Positions 51,206 through 61,001 of a DNA stretch of 64,000 nt are shown piece by piece. This DNA comes from Sporolactobacillus shoreicorticis (GTDB lineage Bacteria > Bacillota > Bacilli > Bacillales > Sporolactobacillaceae), in the NCBI RefSeq assembly GCF_024125445.1, contig NZ_JAMXWM010000004.1:1-64000 (forward strand), given 5' to 3'. The position numbers and the translations under genes were made by a program. Every line of letters starts with the position of its first letter. The stretch's first letter is position 1. The notes beneath the pieces were generated by a model that was not told the origin of the DNA, searched no databases, and saw only the letters and a list, made by a program, of their open reading frames with translations.

Positions 51206-52288
51206 ATGATCATTGACATTGTACTGGGTTATGCAGTCGGAAAAGGTGGGCTCGAAAATGTCATTAAATTAGTATATGGTGAATTGGAGAGAAGGGGACA
51301 CACAGTCAGAGTTTTTCAAATGGTACCTCCAGAAAATCAGGAATGGGCAGATAATATTTCTAATATATATTATTATGGCGATAGAGATACTCCCTATGCC
51401 ATTTTAGATGAAAAGATAATTGGTAAACTATCTTTACGTTACGAGCAACTTACCCGTTTATTAGGACGTCCTAATATAGTTCTCGCAACACATGCACCGA
51501 TAATAAGTTATCTCTGCAGATTAGCAGTTGATAAAATGGAATTGAAAAAAAGTAGACCAATTATTCTTTCTTGGCTTCATGGCCCACCTGAAATTTTTGG
51601 TGGTGAGCGTTGTCTTGCGCTTTGCGAAGGACATCTTGCTATTTCTAAAAGTATTGGCAATCAAATTGCTAAGTATGATAACCCTAATAAAGTCTATTAT
51701 ATTGGCAATACAATTGATTTTGATCATGCTTCATTAATTAGAAAAACAAACGGTAGGACAAAGTTTGTATATGTTGGTAGAATTGAAAATAGTCAAAAAC
51801 GCTTAGATGTTTTGTTGAAAGGTCTACAGAACTTAAAAGGAGAATGGGCACTTGATATAATTGGTGATGGACCGTATGTTATCCCCCTTAAAAAGATGGC
51901 TTCCGAATTTAAAATTGATCGAAATATAAATTGGCATGGCTGGAAAGAACAACCATGGGATACCATAACAGATGTTTCATTATTGATCCTCTCTTCAGAT
52001 TTTGAAGGATTCGCTTTGATATTAATTGAAGCATTGGCAAGAGGAGTACCTGTTATTAGCAGTAACTGGAGTGGCGCAGATGAAATTGTAGACGAAGATA
52101 AAAACGGTTGGCTCTTTCCATGCGGTGATCGTGAAAAATTACATAATATACTACAAGATATTATCGATGGTAAGAAAGTTCTACCCAATGCCGAAACCTG
52201 CATGGATTCTGTTGAGAAATATCGGGTGAAGAATGTCGTTGATCGAATTGAAGCTACATTTCATAAGGTGGTTGAAAGACGTTCATAA
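51206..52288 (+). CDS. Glycosyltransferase family 4
   Basis: A 360-residue GT-B enzyme. N-terminal half with GKGGLENVIKLVYGELERRG, C-terminal nucleotide-sugar domain with VYVGRIENSQKRLDVLLKGL, WHGWKEQPW and the E-x7-E signature in SSDFEGFALILIEALARGVP. It follows the fusion glycosyltransferase by 21 bases and shares its AT bias, so the two form one operon. AAGGATGG before the ATG. Retaining transfer of a hexose to flagellin glycan or a wall polymer is the likely job; donor and acceptor are unknown. Confidence 0.88.
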   Translation: MIIDIVLGYAVGKGGLENVIKLVYGELERRGHTVRVFQMVPPENQEWADNISNIYYYGDRDTPYAILDEKIIGKLSLRYEQLTRLLGRPNIVLATHAPIISYLCRLAVDKMELKKSRPIILSWLHGPPEIFGGERCLALCEGHLAISKSIGNQIAKYDNPNKVYYIGNTIDFDHASLIRKTNGRTKFVYVGRIENSQKRLDVLLKGLQNLKGEWALDIIGDGPYVIPLKKMASEFKIDRNINWHGWKEQPWDTITDVSLLILSSDFEGFALILIEALARGVPVISSNWSGADEIVDEDKNGWLFPCGDREKLHNILQDIIDGKKVLPNAETCMDSVEKYRVKNVVDRIEATFHKVVERRS

Positions 52289-52323
52289 TGGAAGTGATTT
52301 TGAGCATAAATTTATTTTTTTAT

Positions 52324-52350
52324 TAAACATTCCCTGCCCTTAACCGATAA
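52324..52350 (+). promoter_or_regulatory. Sigma-D promoter of flaG-fliD-fliS-fliT
   Basis: TAAA, 15 nt, ACCGATAA, 44 nt before the flaG start. Confidence 0.72.
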
Positions 52351-52394
52351 AATCATTAGATAACTTCATTAATTGGTTCGGGGAGGGGAAGACC

Positions 52395-52757
52395 ATGGAT
52401 GTTAACGTTGGTTCGATTAATGTGAATAGCTCATCCATGCAGCAAGATAAATTAAGTCAAGTGCCGGAACTAGATCAACTAACTTCGGGGCAAAGTCGAT
52501 TACAATCTGCTGATAAACAGAGTAACGTTTTATCTAAAAATCAGGTTGGAAAGTTAGTCGATGAAGCGAATCAGATTTTGCAGTCTGATGTGACTGAGCT
52601 GAAGTATGTCTACTTTGAAAAATTACAAACCTACTATGTTCAAGTTCAGGATGTGAACACACATCAAGTGATTCGAGAAATCCCTCCGAAGAAATTTATG
52701 GAAATGTATGCAGCAATTGCTGAAAAGCTAGGTTTAATCGTTAATCATCAAGCGTAA
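52395..52757 (+). CDS. flaG: FlaG-family flagellar protein
   Basis: A 120-residue small protein found before fliD in many bacteria and thought to influence filament length. Variable polar N-terminus, then the conserved FlaG core ELKYVYFEKLQTYYVQVQDV and VIREIPPKKFMEMYAAIAEK. GGGGAGGGG lies before the ATG. First gene of a sigma-D unit with fliD, fliS and fliT; B. subtilis has its homologue yvyC in the same place. Confidence 0.9.
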   Translation: MDVNVGSINVNSSSMQQDKLSQVPELDQLTSGQSRLQSADKQSNVLSKNQVGKLVDEANQILQSDVTELKYVYFEKLQTYYVQVQDVNTHQVIREIPPKKFMEMYAAIAEKLGLIVNHQA

Positions 52758-52773
52758 AGGAAGGTGGAGAATT

Positions 52774-54630
52774 ATGGCGAGTATAAGTGGAACGTCCTCA
52801 ACAACGACTTCAAATTATTACCTATTGAATACCGGGACGAGCAGCAACCTGCAGATTTCAGGCTTAGCAAGTGGGATTGATGTTGATAGTATCGTAAATA
52901 AATTGATGCAGGCAGAATCTGTTCCGCTGGATACAATGAATCAAAAATTGCAGCTGCTTGAATGGAAACGTGATGACTATCGCAGTATGAGCAGTCAATT
53001 GTCTGATTTGCTTAATATTGTCAATACGATGACGTTGCAATCCAGTTATACAAAGGCTGCGACGGTCAGTGATCCGACAAAAGTAACAGTAACACCGGCT
53101 TCCGGTGCTGGAAATGGAACGTATACAATTTCGAGTGCTACATTAGCTACGGCTGCGATGACTTATAGTCATGTAAACGCTAGTCAAGATTTTGATCCCA
53201 GCAAGCCGTTAATTGAACAAGTGACAAACCTTGCAGACGGAATTAGTTGGACAACACAATCGGCACAGGACGAAGAGGGTTCCCCTGAGTCACATTCCGT
53301 TTCAGCAGATGGAAAAGTTTTTAAATTGAATAACGGAGCGGTTAACAAAGATTCACTATCGGTTTCTGTAACCGATAAAGATGGAGTGACTACCAGCTAC
53401 ACAGTTTTTGATTCTGAGGAAGAATTTAACACCTCAGAAGAAGCAAATAAAGTACTTCTTAATAAAACAACGGGTCAACTGACTTTTAATAACACGATTG
53501 AAAAAGATTCAACCATTGATGCGTCGTATGAGTATAATACGGTAAAAATCGATCTAACTACTTATGATAGCAATAGTAATGAAAAACGTATTCAATTCGA
53601 TGCAAACGGAAGCATGTCTCTTAATAGTATTTTGCAAAAGATTAATTCGTACGGAACAGTAAATACCTTCTATGATTCAACATCGAAACAAGTTTCTGTT
53701 GCTGCTTCTGCTACTGGGGATTTAAATAAAAGCGGAAATGACATTACATTTAATACTTCTTTTTTAACAACAACACTTGGACTTAAAGAAGCAGTCAATG
53801 GTACGGATGCTAACGTAACGGTTAACGGAATGCCAATGACATCATCTTCGAATACGTTTACGATCAACAATACGACGTTTACGTTGAATCAAGAGGTTTC
53901 TTCGGGGCAAACTGTAACGATTGGTATTGATACGGATACAGATGGGATGTTCGACAAGATCAAGAGTTTTGTCGATAAATATAATGAAACCATCGATAAA
54001 ATTAACAGCATGACCAGTGTGGCTCCTAATAGGGATTATTCACCACTAACTGCTGCACAAAAGGCCCAAATGTCTGACTCAGATATTACGAACTGGAATG
54101 AAAAAGCAAGACAGGGAACCTTGTATAATGATACGATTTTAAATAGTTCCTTAAGCAAAATGCGTCAGGATATTTATGGTGCAATCAGTGGGATTACGGG
54201 CGGCAGCTACAGTCAAATCTCTCAAATTGGTATTACCACTAGCCAGAATTATATGGAACACGGAAAATTAATTATTGACGAAAGTAAATTGCAATCAGCC
54301 ATTGCGTCTGATCCAGATAGCGTCATGAAATTATTTACAAATGGCAATACCTCAACTTCCAATGCGTCATCAATGGGTATTGCGAAACGATTATTTAATA
54401 CAATTACCGATACTGTATCTAAGATTAAAACTCAGGCAGGTACAGTTTCACTTCCAAACGATCAATTTTATATTGGAAAGAGCATTGATAACCTTAATGA
54501 TGAAATATCAAGCTTTCAGGATCATCTAAAAATGATTCAGACGCGGTACTATACTCAATTTACTGCAATGGAACAAGCTATTCAGCAAGCAAATTCGCAA
54601 GCGACCTTTATTCAAAATGCATTCAGTTGA
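52774..54630 (+). CDS. fliD: Flagellar capping protein FliD (HAP2)
   Basis: A 618-residue cap protein that folds flagellin at the filament tip. N-terminal LQISGLASGIDVDSIVNKLM and KLQLLEWKRDDYRSM, C-terminal helix FTAMEQAIQQANSQATFIQN are the D0 signatures. The central D2-D3 region is long (B. subtilis FliD has 498 residues), with an extra beta-rich insertion about residues 125-320. GGAAGGTGG before the ATG. Confidence 0.95.
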   Translation: MASISGTSSTTTSNYYLLNTGTSSNLQISGLASGIDVDSIVNKLMQAESVPLDTMNQKLQLLEWKRDDYRSMSSQLSDLLNIVNTMTLQSSYTKAATVSDPTKVTVTPASGAGNGTYTISSATLATAAMTYSHVNASQDFDPSKPLIEQVTNLADGISWTTQSAQDEEGSPESHSVSADGKVFKLNNGAVNKDSLSVSVTDKDGVTTSYTVFDSEEEFNTSEEANKVLLNKTTGQLTFNNTIEKDSTIDASYEYNTVKIDLTTYDSNSNEKRIQFDANGSMSLNSILQKINSYGTVNTFYDSTSKQVSVAASATGDLNKSGNDITFNTSFLTTTLGLKEAVNGTDANVTVNGMPMTSSSNTFTINNTTFTLNQEVSSGQTVTIGIDTDTDGMFDKIKSFVDKYNETIDKINSMTSVAPNRDYSPLTAAQKAQMSDSDITNWNEKARQGTLYNDTILNSSLSKMRQDIYGAISGITGGSYSQISQIGITTSQNYMEHGKLIIDESKLQSAIASDPDSVMKLFTNGNTSTSNASSMGIAKRLFNTITDTVSKIKTQAGTVSLPNDQFYIGKSIDNLNDEISSFQDHLKMIQTRYYTQFTAMEQAIQQANSQATFIQNAFS

Positions 54631-54653
54631 AATTGAACTAGGAGGCAGTCCAA

Positions 54654-55061
54654 TTGCCAAATAATGCATATAATATGTACCAAAAAAACTCAGTATTTAC
54701 TGCATCTCCAGGAGAATTAACGTTAATGCTTTATGAAGGATGCATTAAATTTATTAAACAAGCAAAGATTGCGTTAGTTAATGGAGATTATGCAGATAAA
54801 AATATTAAACTTCAAAAAGCACAAGCGATTATTACTGAGCTTATGGTAACTTTAGATGAAAAACAATCGATCTCTAAAGATATGATGAGATTGTATGATT
54901 ACATTCAAAGGCGAATCATTCAAGCAAACATTAAGAATGATACAGAAATCTTGGATGAGGTAGAGAAATTGATTCTTGATTTTCGTGACGCATGGAAACG
55001 GGTATTGGAAATTAATAAAAGGAATCACTCAAAATCTTCTCCAGTTAGGACTCGAATCTGA
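54654..55061 (+). CDS. fliS: Flagellin export chaperone FliS
   Basis: A 135-residue helical chaperone that binds the flagellin C-terminus. Family marks: NAYNMYQKNSVFTASPGELT and LMLYEGCIKFIKQAK near the N-terminus, then LQKAQAIITELMVTLD. The start is a TTG 8 nt after GGAGG. It overlaps fliT by one base. Confidence 0.95.
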   Translation: MPNNAYNMYQKNSVFTASPGELTLMLYEGCIKFIKQAKIALVNGDYADKNIKLQKAQAIITELMVTLDEKQSISKDMMRLYDYIQRRIIQANIKNDTEILDEVEKLILDFRDAWKRVLEINKRNHSKSSPVRTRI

Positions 55062-55408
55062 TGAGTGTAGAGAAACTTTATCAAGTGACTAAAGAAATTC
55101 AAAAACTAGTAAAACAGCAATCAGAAAACCCAAAGAATGATTTCACTAAAGAGATCAACGACAAGCTTGAGCTTCGGCAGAAACTAATTGATCAACTTCC
55201 CAAAGCGTTCAGTAAAGATGAAAAAAAAATCGGTGAAAAAATTATAGAAGCAAATAATGAAATTCATTCTTTAATGCAAGTGGCAAGACGAAATCTAGTT
55301 GGTGAGATGCAACAATTTAAACATAAAAAAGAATCATTAAAGACTTATAGGGGCTATAAGAACCCCTTGATTAATCAATCAAGTGCATATTTTGATCGAC
55401 ATGAATAG
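55061..55408 (+). CDS. fliT: FliT-like flagellar chaperone
   Basis: A 115-residue, Lys-rich, all-helical protein. It begins MSVEKLYQVTKEIQKLVKQQ and lies right after fliS with TGATG overlap, as fliT does in B. subtilis, where it chaperones FliD. Sequence conservation in this family is low, so identity rests on place and helical build. Confidence 0.82.
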   Translation: MSVEKLYQVTKEIQKLVKQQSENPKNDFTKEINDKLELRQKLIDQLPKAFSKDEKKIGEKIIEANNEIHSLMQVARRNLVGEMQQFKHKKESLKTYRGYKNPLINQSSAYFDRHE

Positions 55409-55410
55409 AT

Positions 55411-55436
55411 CACCGTATAAGCCGGTGGTTTTTTCT
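55411..55436 (+). terminator. Intrinsic terminator of the fliD operon
   Basis: CACCG and CGGTG with a 7-nt loop and a six-base T-run, just past fliT. Confidence 0.75.
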
Positions 55437-55511
55437 TTTTCACCAACCGCCCATCCGTTACATACACTAGGATCATTGATTCGTTTCTTGCTTTCTCTCC
55501 GGATAAACAAA

Positions 55512-55540
55512 TTGCCCACCCGCTATGAACGGATGGGCAA
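55512..55540 (-). terminator. Leftward terminator of the small acidic protein gene
   Basis: TTGCCCATCCG and its near-complement around CTATGAA-type loop, 24 bases past the stop of the gene at 55564. Confidence 0.6.
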
Positions 55541-55563
55541 TCAATCAGTTAATTTATTTACAT

Positions 55564-55704
55564 TTAGTCGCCAACGACAACTGCTGTTTCTTCATTTTCT
55601 GTATTCAGACTTGCGAGGAACTGCAAGTAATTGTAGGTGGATTCTTTTTCATCTTCATTGAGCTTTTCAAACAATTCGATGATTTCTTCTTTTTTGACTG
55701 ACAT
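55564..55704 (-). CDS. Small acidic protein, unknown
   Basis: 46 residues, strongly acidic and helical: MSVKKEEIIELFEKLNEDEK, STYNYLQFLASLN, end TAVVVGD. AAAAGGGG lies before the ATG and a hairpin follows the stop, so a short real gene is likely. The first part resembles small regulatory helices in Bacillales, but I cannot name a family. Confidence 0.6.
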   Translation of the reverse strand: MSVKKEEIIELFEKLNEDEKESTYNYLQFLASLNTENEETAVVVGD

Positions 55705-56061
55705 AGTCAAAACCCCTTTTATGAGATATGGTCACCGTCCGGCTTATAGCCTTTGCGTTATGAATCATATACGTGCTAAGGTGTTAGATAGTCTAACACG
55801 AATTTCTTAGTTTTATATAGGAAAATGTTGGACAAAACCGCTTGAATCTGCTATGGTTTTTCCTGTTTGCGTAATCATTATATGTGCTATGACGAGCAGC
55901 GTCAATACAAATTGGCCCTTTTGTGGCCTGTGTTTCGATTGGAATATTGCATGTTATTAATACCTTATTTGCATGAATCAGGTTAAAGGTTTAAATGTCC
56001 GGCTTTTGTCGAAAATATAAAAAGCAAGACGTTTTTTGTAAAAACATTTTGATGTTTGAGA

Positions 56062-56086
56062 AGGAATTAGGACGGGAATGGCGAAT
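56062..56086 (+). promoter_or_regulatory. Sigma-H-like promoter of hpf
   Basis: AGGAATT, 14 nt, GAAT fits the sigma-H pattern AGGAWWT-N12-14-GAAT and lies 29 nt before the start. B. subtilis hpf (yvyD) is also sigma-H dependent. Confidence 0.65.
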
Positions 56087-56114
56087 GTATATAATATTGA
56101 AGGGAGGCTTTCTC

Positions 56115-56657
56115 ATGGATATTATTATTCGCGGGGAAAACATCACAGTGACACCATCTTTGCAGGATTACGCAGAGAAAAGAATCGGCAAATTGGAAAA
56201 GTACTTCAATACACCGATTGAAGCGAGCGCGCGTGTGAATTTGCGCGTCCACAACAAAGAGCAGGTGGTCGAGGTTACGATTCCGCTTCAAGGCCTTCTC
56301 CTGAGAGCTGAAGTAGGCGAGGAAGATCTCTATACGGCGATCGATTTGGCTGTTTCCAAGCTTGAGCGTCAGATTAAGAAACATAAAACGAAAATCAATC
56401 GTAAGAATCGTCAAGGTGCGAAGCAGGTATTTCAGAATGCGAGCGGTACAGCGACGAAGACGGTTGAAGAAGAAGAAACGCTTGACGTTGTTCGCAAAAA
56501 GCATTTCGTGTTTAAACCGATGACGGTTGACGAAGCGATTCTGCAGATGGATATGCTTGGTCATTCCTTTTACGTTTTCAATAATGCGGAGGACAACGCG
56601 ACCGCAGTGGTTTACCGCCGCAGAGACGGGCGGTTTGGCTTGATTGATCAGGTATAA
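56115..56657 (+). CDS. hpf: Ribosome hibernation promoting factor, long form
   Basis: A 180-residue factor that joins two 70S ribosomes into inactive 100S dimers in stationary phase. N-terminal ribosome-binding domain MDIIIRGENITVTPSLQDYA...KLEKYF; C-terminal dimerisation domain KHFVFKPMTVDEAILQMDML through YRRRDGRFGLIDQV, which defines the long form. GGGAGG lies 9 nt before the ATG; longer upstream frames lack support. A strong terminator follows. Confidence 0.95.
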   Translation: MDIIIRGENITVTPSLQDYAEKRIGKLEKYFNTPIEASARVNLRVHNKEQVVEVTIPLQGLLLRAEVGEEDLYTAIDLAVSKLERQIKKHKTKINRKNRQGAKQVFQNASGTATKTVEEEETLDVVRKKHFVFKPMTVDEAILQMDMLGHSFYVFNNAEDNATAVVYRRRDGRFGLIDQV

Positions 56658-56682
56658 CGATTAAGATTGTTTATATACAACT

Positions 56683-56714
56683 GGGGGAGATTCGCGCAGG
56701 CGAATCTCCCCTTT
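56683..56714 (+). terminator. Strong intrinsic terminator of hpf
   Basis: GGGGAGATTCGC and GCGAATCTCCCC with a 4-nt loop, followed by TTTC. Confidence 0.85.
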
Positions 56715-57118
56715 CGGATTCCCAGACGTGCACACGTGTGAGCCGTTTACGCTGAATTCGGGATTCTGCGCAGCCCATTTACTCGAAGCTGCTTTTTCCG
56801 GAGTGTTCTTCTGTTTTCACGGCGTGTGTTTTGCCGTATAATGGAAGATGTTGTGGTCTGTCCATGACGGATACTTGCCCTGAAAAGCGAGGCAAGCGAC
56901 GAATAATTATGTGGATCATCCGCCGTACATGCGGAGGATCAAATGATTCTGGACTGCGGGTAATTGTCACCGCAAGCGAATATTGTTAAAATAGAGATCA
57001 TATTGAGGACGTGTTTTTTCGGACGGGTTCATACGTGAACGCATGATATAAGTGATTGTTACTGATGGCGCGGGTATGTGGCGCTCAATCAGAAATCTTA
57101 AATGAGGTGTATGCAGGC
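56715..57118. other. Intergenic region before secA
   Basis: About 400 bases, no credible gene. Presumably holds the secA promoter; no known leader element recognised. Confidence 0.4.
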
Positions 57119-59638
57119 ATGATAGGAATGCTTAAACGGGTTTTAGGAGATACCAGTCTCCGCAAGCTCAGCAAGATGGAAAAATTAGCGCATGTGGTTG
57201 AAACCTATGCCGATCAAATGAAGGCGCTGAGTGATGATGAGCTTCAGGCAAAGACGCCAGAATTCAAACAGCGATTGGAGAATGGCGAGACGTTGGACGA
57301 CCTGCTTCCAGAAGTCTTTGCGGTTGTCCGCGAGGCGTCGACACGTATTCTCGGCATGACGCCTTATTATGTTCAGTTGATCGGTGCGATTGCGTTGCAT
57401 CAAGGCAACATTGCCGAGATGAAAACCGGTGAAGGTAAAACGCTTGTCGCGACAATGCCGCTTTATCTGAATGCGCTGGCCGGTCAAGGCGCACACTTGG
57501 TTACGGTCAATGATTATCTGGCTAAGCGTGACGCAGAGCAGATGGGATTGCTGTACAATTTTCTCGGTCTGTCGGTCGGTCTGAACATTAACGGGATGAG
57601 TCCTGAGGATAAGAAGGAAGCCTACGCTGCAGATATTACCTACGGGACGAACAGTGAGTTCGGTTTTGACTATCTGCGTGACAATATGGTTCTTTATAAA
57701 GAAGAAATGGTTCAGCGTCCGCTCAACTTTGCGATTGTCGATGAAGTGGATTCCATTTTGATCGATGAAGCGCGTACGCCACTGATTATTTCCGGCAACG
57801 CCGAAAAGTCAACGGATCTGTATGTGCGCGCCAACCAGTTCGCACGTCTATTGACGGAGAAACAGGATTACACGGTGGATTTGAAGACGAAATCGGTACA
57901 GCTGACTGAAGAAGGGATGACCAAGGCGGAAAAATTCTTCGGAATCAAGAATCTGTATGATTACTCAAATGTGACCACGAACCATCACGTCAGCGAAGCG
58001 TTGAAGGCTCATGCGATCATGCACCGTGATCAGGATTACGTGGTTAAAGACGGTGAGATCATCATCGTTGATCCGTTTACCGGCCGTCTGATGCAGGGCC
58101 GCCGTTACAGCGAAGGCTTGCACCAGGCGATCGAAGCAAAGGAAGGTCTTGAGATTCAGAGCGAAAGCAAGACGCTGGCGACGATCACCTTGCAGAACTT
58201 TTTCCGCATGTACGGCAAGCTTTCCGGTATGACCGGTACAGCGAAGACCGAAGAAGAAGAATTCCAGAGCATTTACAACATGGATGTTATTGAAATTCCA
58301 ACGAATAAGCCGATGATCCGTGTCGATAATCCGGATCTGATCTATAAATCGCAGAAAGGTAAGTTCCATGCAGTTGTGGAAGAAATTTCCACTCTGTACC
58401 ATCGCGGTCAGCCGGTGCTTGTCGGTACGGTTGCCGTCGAAACGTCAGAATTGATCTCGAAGCTTCTGAAAAGGCGCGGCATTCCGCACAATGTCTTGAA
58501 CGCGAAGAACCATGCCCGTGAAGCTGAAATCATTGAAAACGCGGGTCAGGCAGGCTCGGTAACGATTGCTACCAATATGGCCGGTCGTGGTACCGACATT
58601 AAGCTCGGCGAAGGTGTGGCCAATCTTGGCGGCCTGTTCATTCTCGGTACGGAACGTCATGAATCGCGCCGTATCGACAATCAGCTGCGCGGTCGTTCTG
58701 GTCGTCAGGGCGATCCCGGCGAATCGCGCTTCTATCTGTCTCTTGAAGATGACTTGATGAAACGATTCGGCTCGGATAAAATGAAGAGCTGGATGGAAAA
58801 GATCGGTATGGACGATACGTCTCCGATCGAAAGCAAGCTCGTCAGCAAGTCGGTAGAAGCTGCACAGAAACGCGTTGAAGGCAACAATTTCGACGCGCGT
58901 AAACAATTGCTTAAATTCGACGATGTCATGCGTCAGCAGCGTGAAATCATCTACAAGCAGCGTATGGAAGTACTCGAATCGAAAAATCTGCGTCCGGATA
59001 TCGAAGGCATGATCAAGCTGGTTATTGAAAACATTGTTCATGCGCATACTCCGGAGAAGGAAATACCGGAAGAATGGGACCTTCAAGCGGTGATTGATTA
59101 TTTAAACGCGAAAATTTTCAACGAAGGCGTACTGACCTTGAAGGACCTTGACGGCAAGGATCCGGAAGAAATGATCGATGATTTGTATGCAAAGGCAATT
59201 GCCCGTTACGATGAAAAAGAGGAAGAATTTACATCGGAACGGATGCGCGAATTTGAGCGTGTCATTACGCTGCGTACGGTCGATACGAAGTGGATGGATC
59301 ATATCGATGCGATGGAACAGCTTCGCGAAGGCATTTATCTGCGTGCCTACGGTCAGGTTGATCCGTACCGTGCATACAATATCGAGGGCTTCAAAATGTT
59401 CGAAGAAATGGTTGCAAGCATTGACGAAGAGATCGTCAACTTCCTGATGAAGGCGGAGATTCGCGAGGAACAGCCAATTCAGCGTGAACGGGTGACTCAC
59501 GGATTGCGCGTCATCTCCGGCGGCCAGGACGACGAGCCGGTAAAGAAGCAGCCGATTAAGCGCAAGGTACATGTCGGCCGTAATGATCCGTGCCCGTGCG
59601 GCAGCGGCAAAAAATATAAAAACTGCCACGGAAAATGA
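57119..59638 (+). CDS. secA: Preprotein translocase ATPase SecA
   Basis: An 839-residue motor that drives proteins through SecYEG. Walker A is [12 protein letters not shown] near residue 100, DEAD-type Walker B is [17 protein letters not shown], the preprotein cross-linking domain follows, and the second nucleotide fold has [15 protein letters not shown] and [17 protein letters not shown]. The last 22 residues ([20 protein letters not shown]) are the zinc-binding C-terminus. Start is the ATG 9 nt after GAGGTG, matching the [10 protein letters not shown]-type N-terminus; a longer frame from 57056 lacks a ribosome site. prfB follows. Confidence 0.97.
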   Translation: MIGMLKRVLGDTSLRKLSKMEKLAHVVETYADQMKALSDDELQAKTPEFKQRLENGETLDDLLPEVFAVVREASTRILGMTPYYVQLIGAIALHQGNIAEMKTGEGKTLVATMPLYLNALAGQGAHLVTVNDYLAKRDAEQMGLLYNFLGLSVGLNINGMSPEDKKEAYAADITYGTNSEFGFDYLRDNMVLYKEEMVQRPLNFAIVDEVDSILIDEARTPLIISGNAEKSTDLYVRANQFARLLTEKQDYTVDLKTKSVQLTEEGMTKAEKFFGIKNLYDYSNVTTNHHVSEALKAHAIMHRDQDYVVKDGEIIIVDPFTGRLMQGRRYSEGLHQAIEAKEGLEIQSESKTLATITLQNFFRMYGKLSGMTGTAKTEEEEFQSIYNMDVIEIPTNKPMIRVDNPDLIYKSQKGKFHAVVEEISTLYHRGQPVLVGTVAVETSELISKLLKRRGIPHNVLNAKNHAREAEIIENAGQAGSVTIATNMAGRGTDIKLGEGVANLGGLFILGTERHESRRIDNQLRGRSGRQGDPGESRFYLSLEDDLMKRFGSDKMKSWMEKIGMDDTSPIESKLVSKSVEAAQKRVEGNNFDARKQLLKFDDVMRQQREIIYKQRMEVLESKNLRPDIEGMIKLVIENIVHAHTPEKEIPEEWDLQAVIDYLNAKIFNEGVLTLKDLDGKDPEEMIDDLYAKAIARYDEKEEEFTSERMREFERVITLRTVDTKWMDHIDAMEQLREGIYLRAYGQVDPYRAYNIEGFKMFEEMVASIDEEIVNFLMKAEIREEQPIQRERVTHGLRVISGGQDDEPVKKQPIKRKVHVGRNDPCPCGSGKKYKNCHGK

Positions 59639-59666
59639 TCTGTGGAAAATGGAAAGTAGGATGAAC

Positions 59667-60765
59667 ATGGATTTACCTGAAATGAAACACGAAATTGATG
59701 AGATGGAAATACGTCTCAAAGAGTTTAGGGGGTCTCTTTGACTTAGATAACAAAAAGGCAAAGATCGCTGAATTGGATGAAAAAATGTCGATGCCGGGAT
59801 TCTGGGACGATAATGAAAAAGCCCAGAAGGTTATTGATGAATCCAATGAATTAAAAGGCAAGGTCGACAGCCTGACCGACCTTGAATCGAAGTTCGAGGA
59901 TCTTCAGGTTGCCTATGAGCTGGTCAAAGAAGAGGATGACGCAGATCTCAAAGCTGAGCTTGAGGAATCACTCGGCGAAGCGCGTGTTGCGTTCAACAAA
60001 TATGAGACACGACTGCTTTTGAGCGGACCGCATGACCGCAACAACGCGATTCTGGAGCTCCATCCGGGCGCGGGCGGTACCGAAGCGCAAGACTGGGCAT
60101 CGATGCTGTTGCGTATGTATACGCGGTGGGCGGAAAATAAAGGCTTTACGGTCGAAACGCTCGACTACCTGCCGGGTGATGAGGCCGGTGTCAAGAGTGT
60201 CACGCTGATGATCAAAGGGCCGGATGCGTTTGGATATTTGAAAGCGGAAAAGGGGATCCATCGACTTGTGCGTATTTCGCCATTTGACGCTGCCGGACGT
60301 CGTCACACTTCGTTTGTATCATGTGAAGTGGTACCGGAAATTGATGATGACATTGAGATTGACATCCGACCGGAAGATCTGCGTGTCGACGTGTTCCGTT
60401 CCAGCGGTGCCGGCGGTCAGCACATCAACAAGACATCGTCCGCCGTGCGTATGACGCATATCCCGACCGGCGTTGTTGTCAGCTGTCAGTCGGAACGGTC
60501 GCAGTTTCAAAATCGTGATCAGGCAATGAAGATGTTGAAGTCGCGCCTGTATCAGCTGGAGGAAGAAAAGAAAGAAGCCGAAATGGCTGCGCTTCATGGC
60601 GAGCAGAAGGAAATCGGCTGGGGCAGCCAGATCCGTTCCTATGTCTTCCATCCGTACTCCATGGTCAAGGATCATCGCACCAATGTTGAAATCGGTGATG
60701 TGAACCGCGTCATGGACGGTGACATCGATCCATTTATTGATGCGTATCTGCGTCTGCATTTATGA
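59667..60765 (+). CDS. prfB: Peptide chain release factor 2, programmed +1 frameshift
   Basis: RF2 ends translation at UGA and UAA. The gene is split: codons 1-24 ([24 protein letters not shown]) end at an in-frame TGA (59739-59741). Translation continues one base later at GAC (59740), giving [16 protein letters not shown] onward. The slip site AGGGGGTCTCTTTGAC has the internal Shine-Dalgarno and CTT-TGA-C of the classic autoregulation. Function marks are SPF in [10 protein letters not shown] (stop-codon tripeptide) and GGQ in [14 protein letters not shown]. The full product has about 365 residues. TAGG lies 6 nt before the ATG. Confidence 0.96.
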
Positions 60766-60789
60766 AAATAAATAGTGCTTTTGAACTGA

Positions 60790-60816
60790 GGACCGGTTCT
60801 GTACCGGTTCTTTTTC
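60790..60816 (+). terminator. Intrinsic terminator of prfB
   Basis: GACCGGT and ACCGGTTC with a 5-nt loop and five T's. Confidence 0.82.
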
Positions 60817-61001
60817 TATTTTTGGAGTGTGTTGAAAATCGAAAGCCGTATTAAAACAATCTTAAATTGTAACGAAATCCAATCTACACATTAAAATCAG
60901 CTCTCCATCCTGAAGAGAATGTTCTCCGATTGACCACATCTGATCAAATACATTAGAATAGAGACATTCGACTGATTTTTATCGGGAAAAGGAGTTTTTA
61001 T

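Noticed and set aside
58445-59086. Long reverse frame inside secA (213 codons)
   Set aside because: High-GC3 antisense shadow of a strongly conserved gene.
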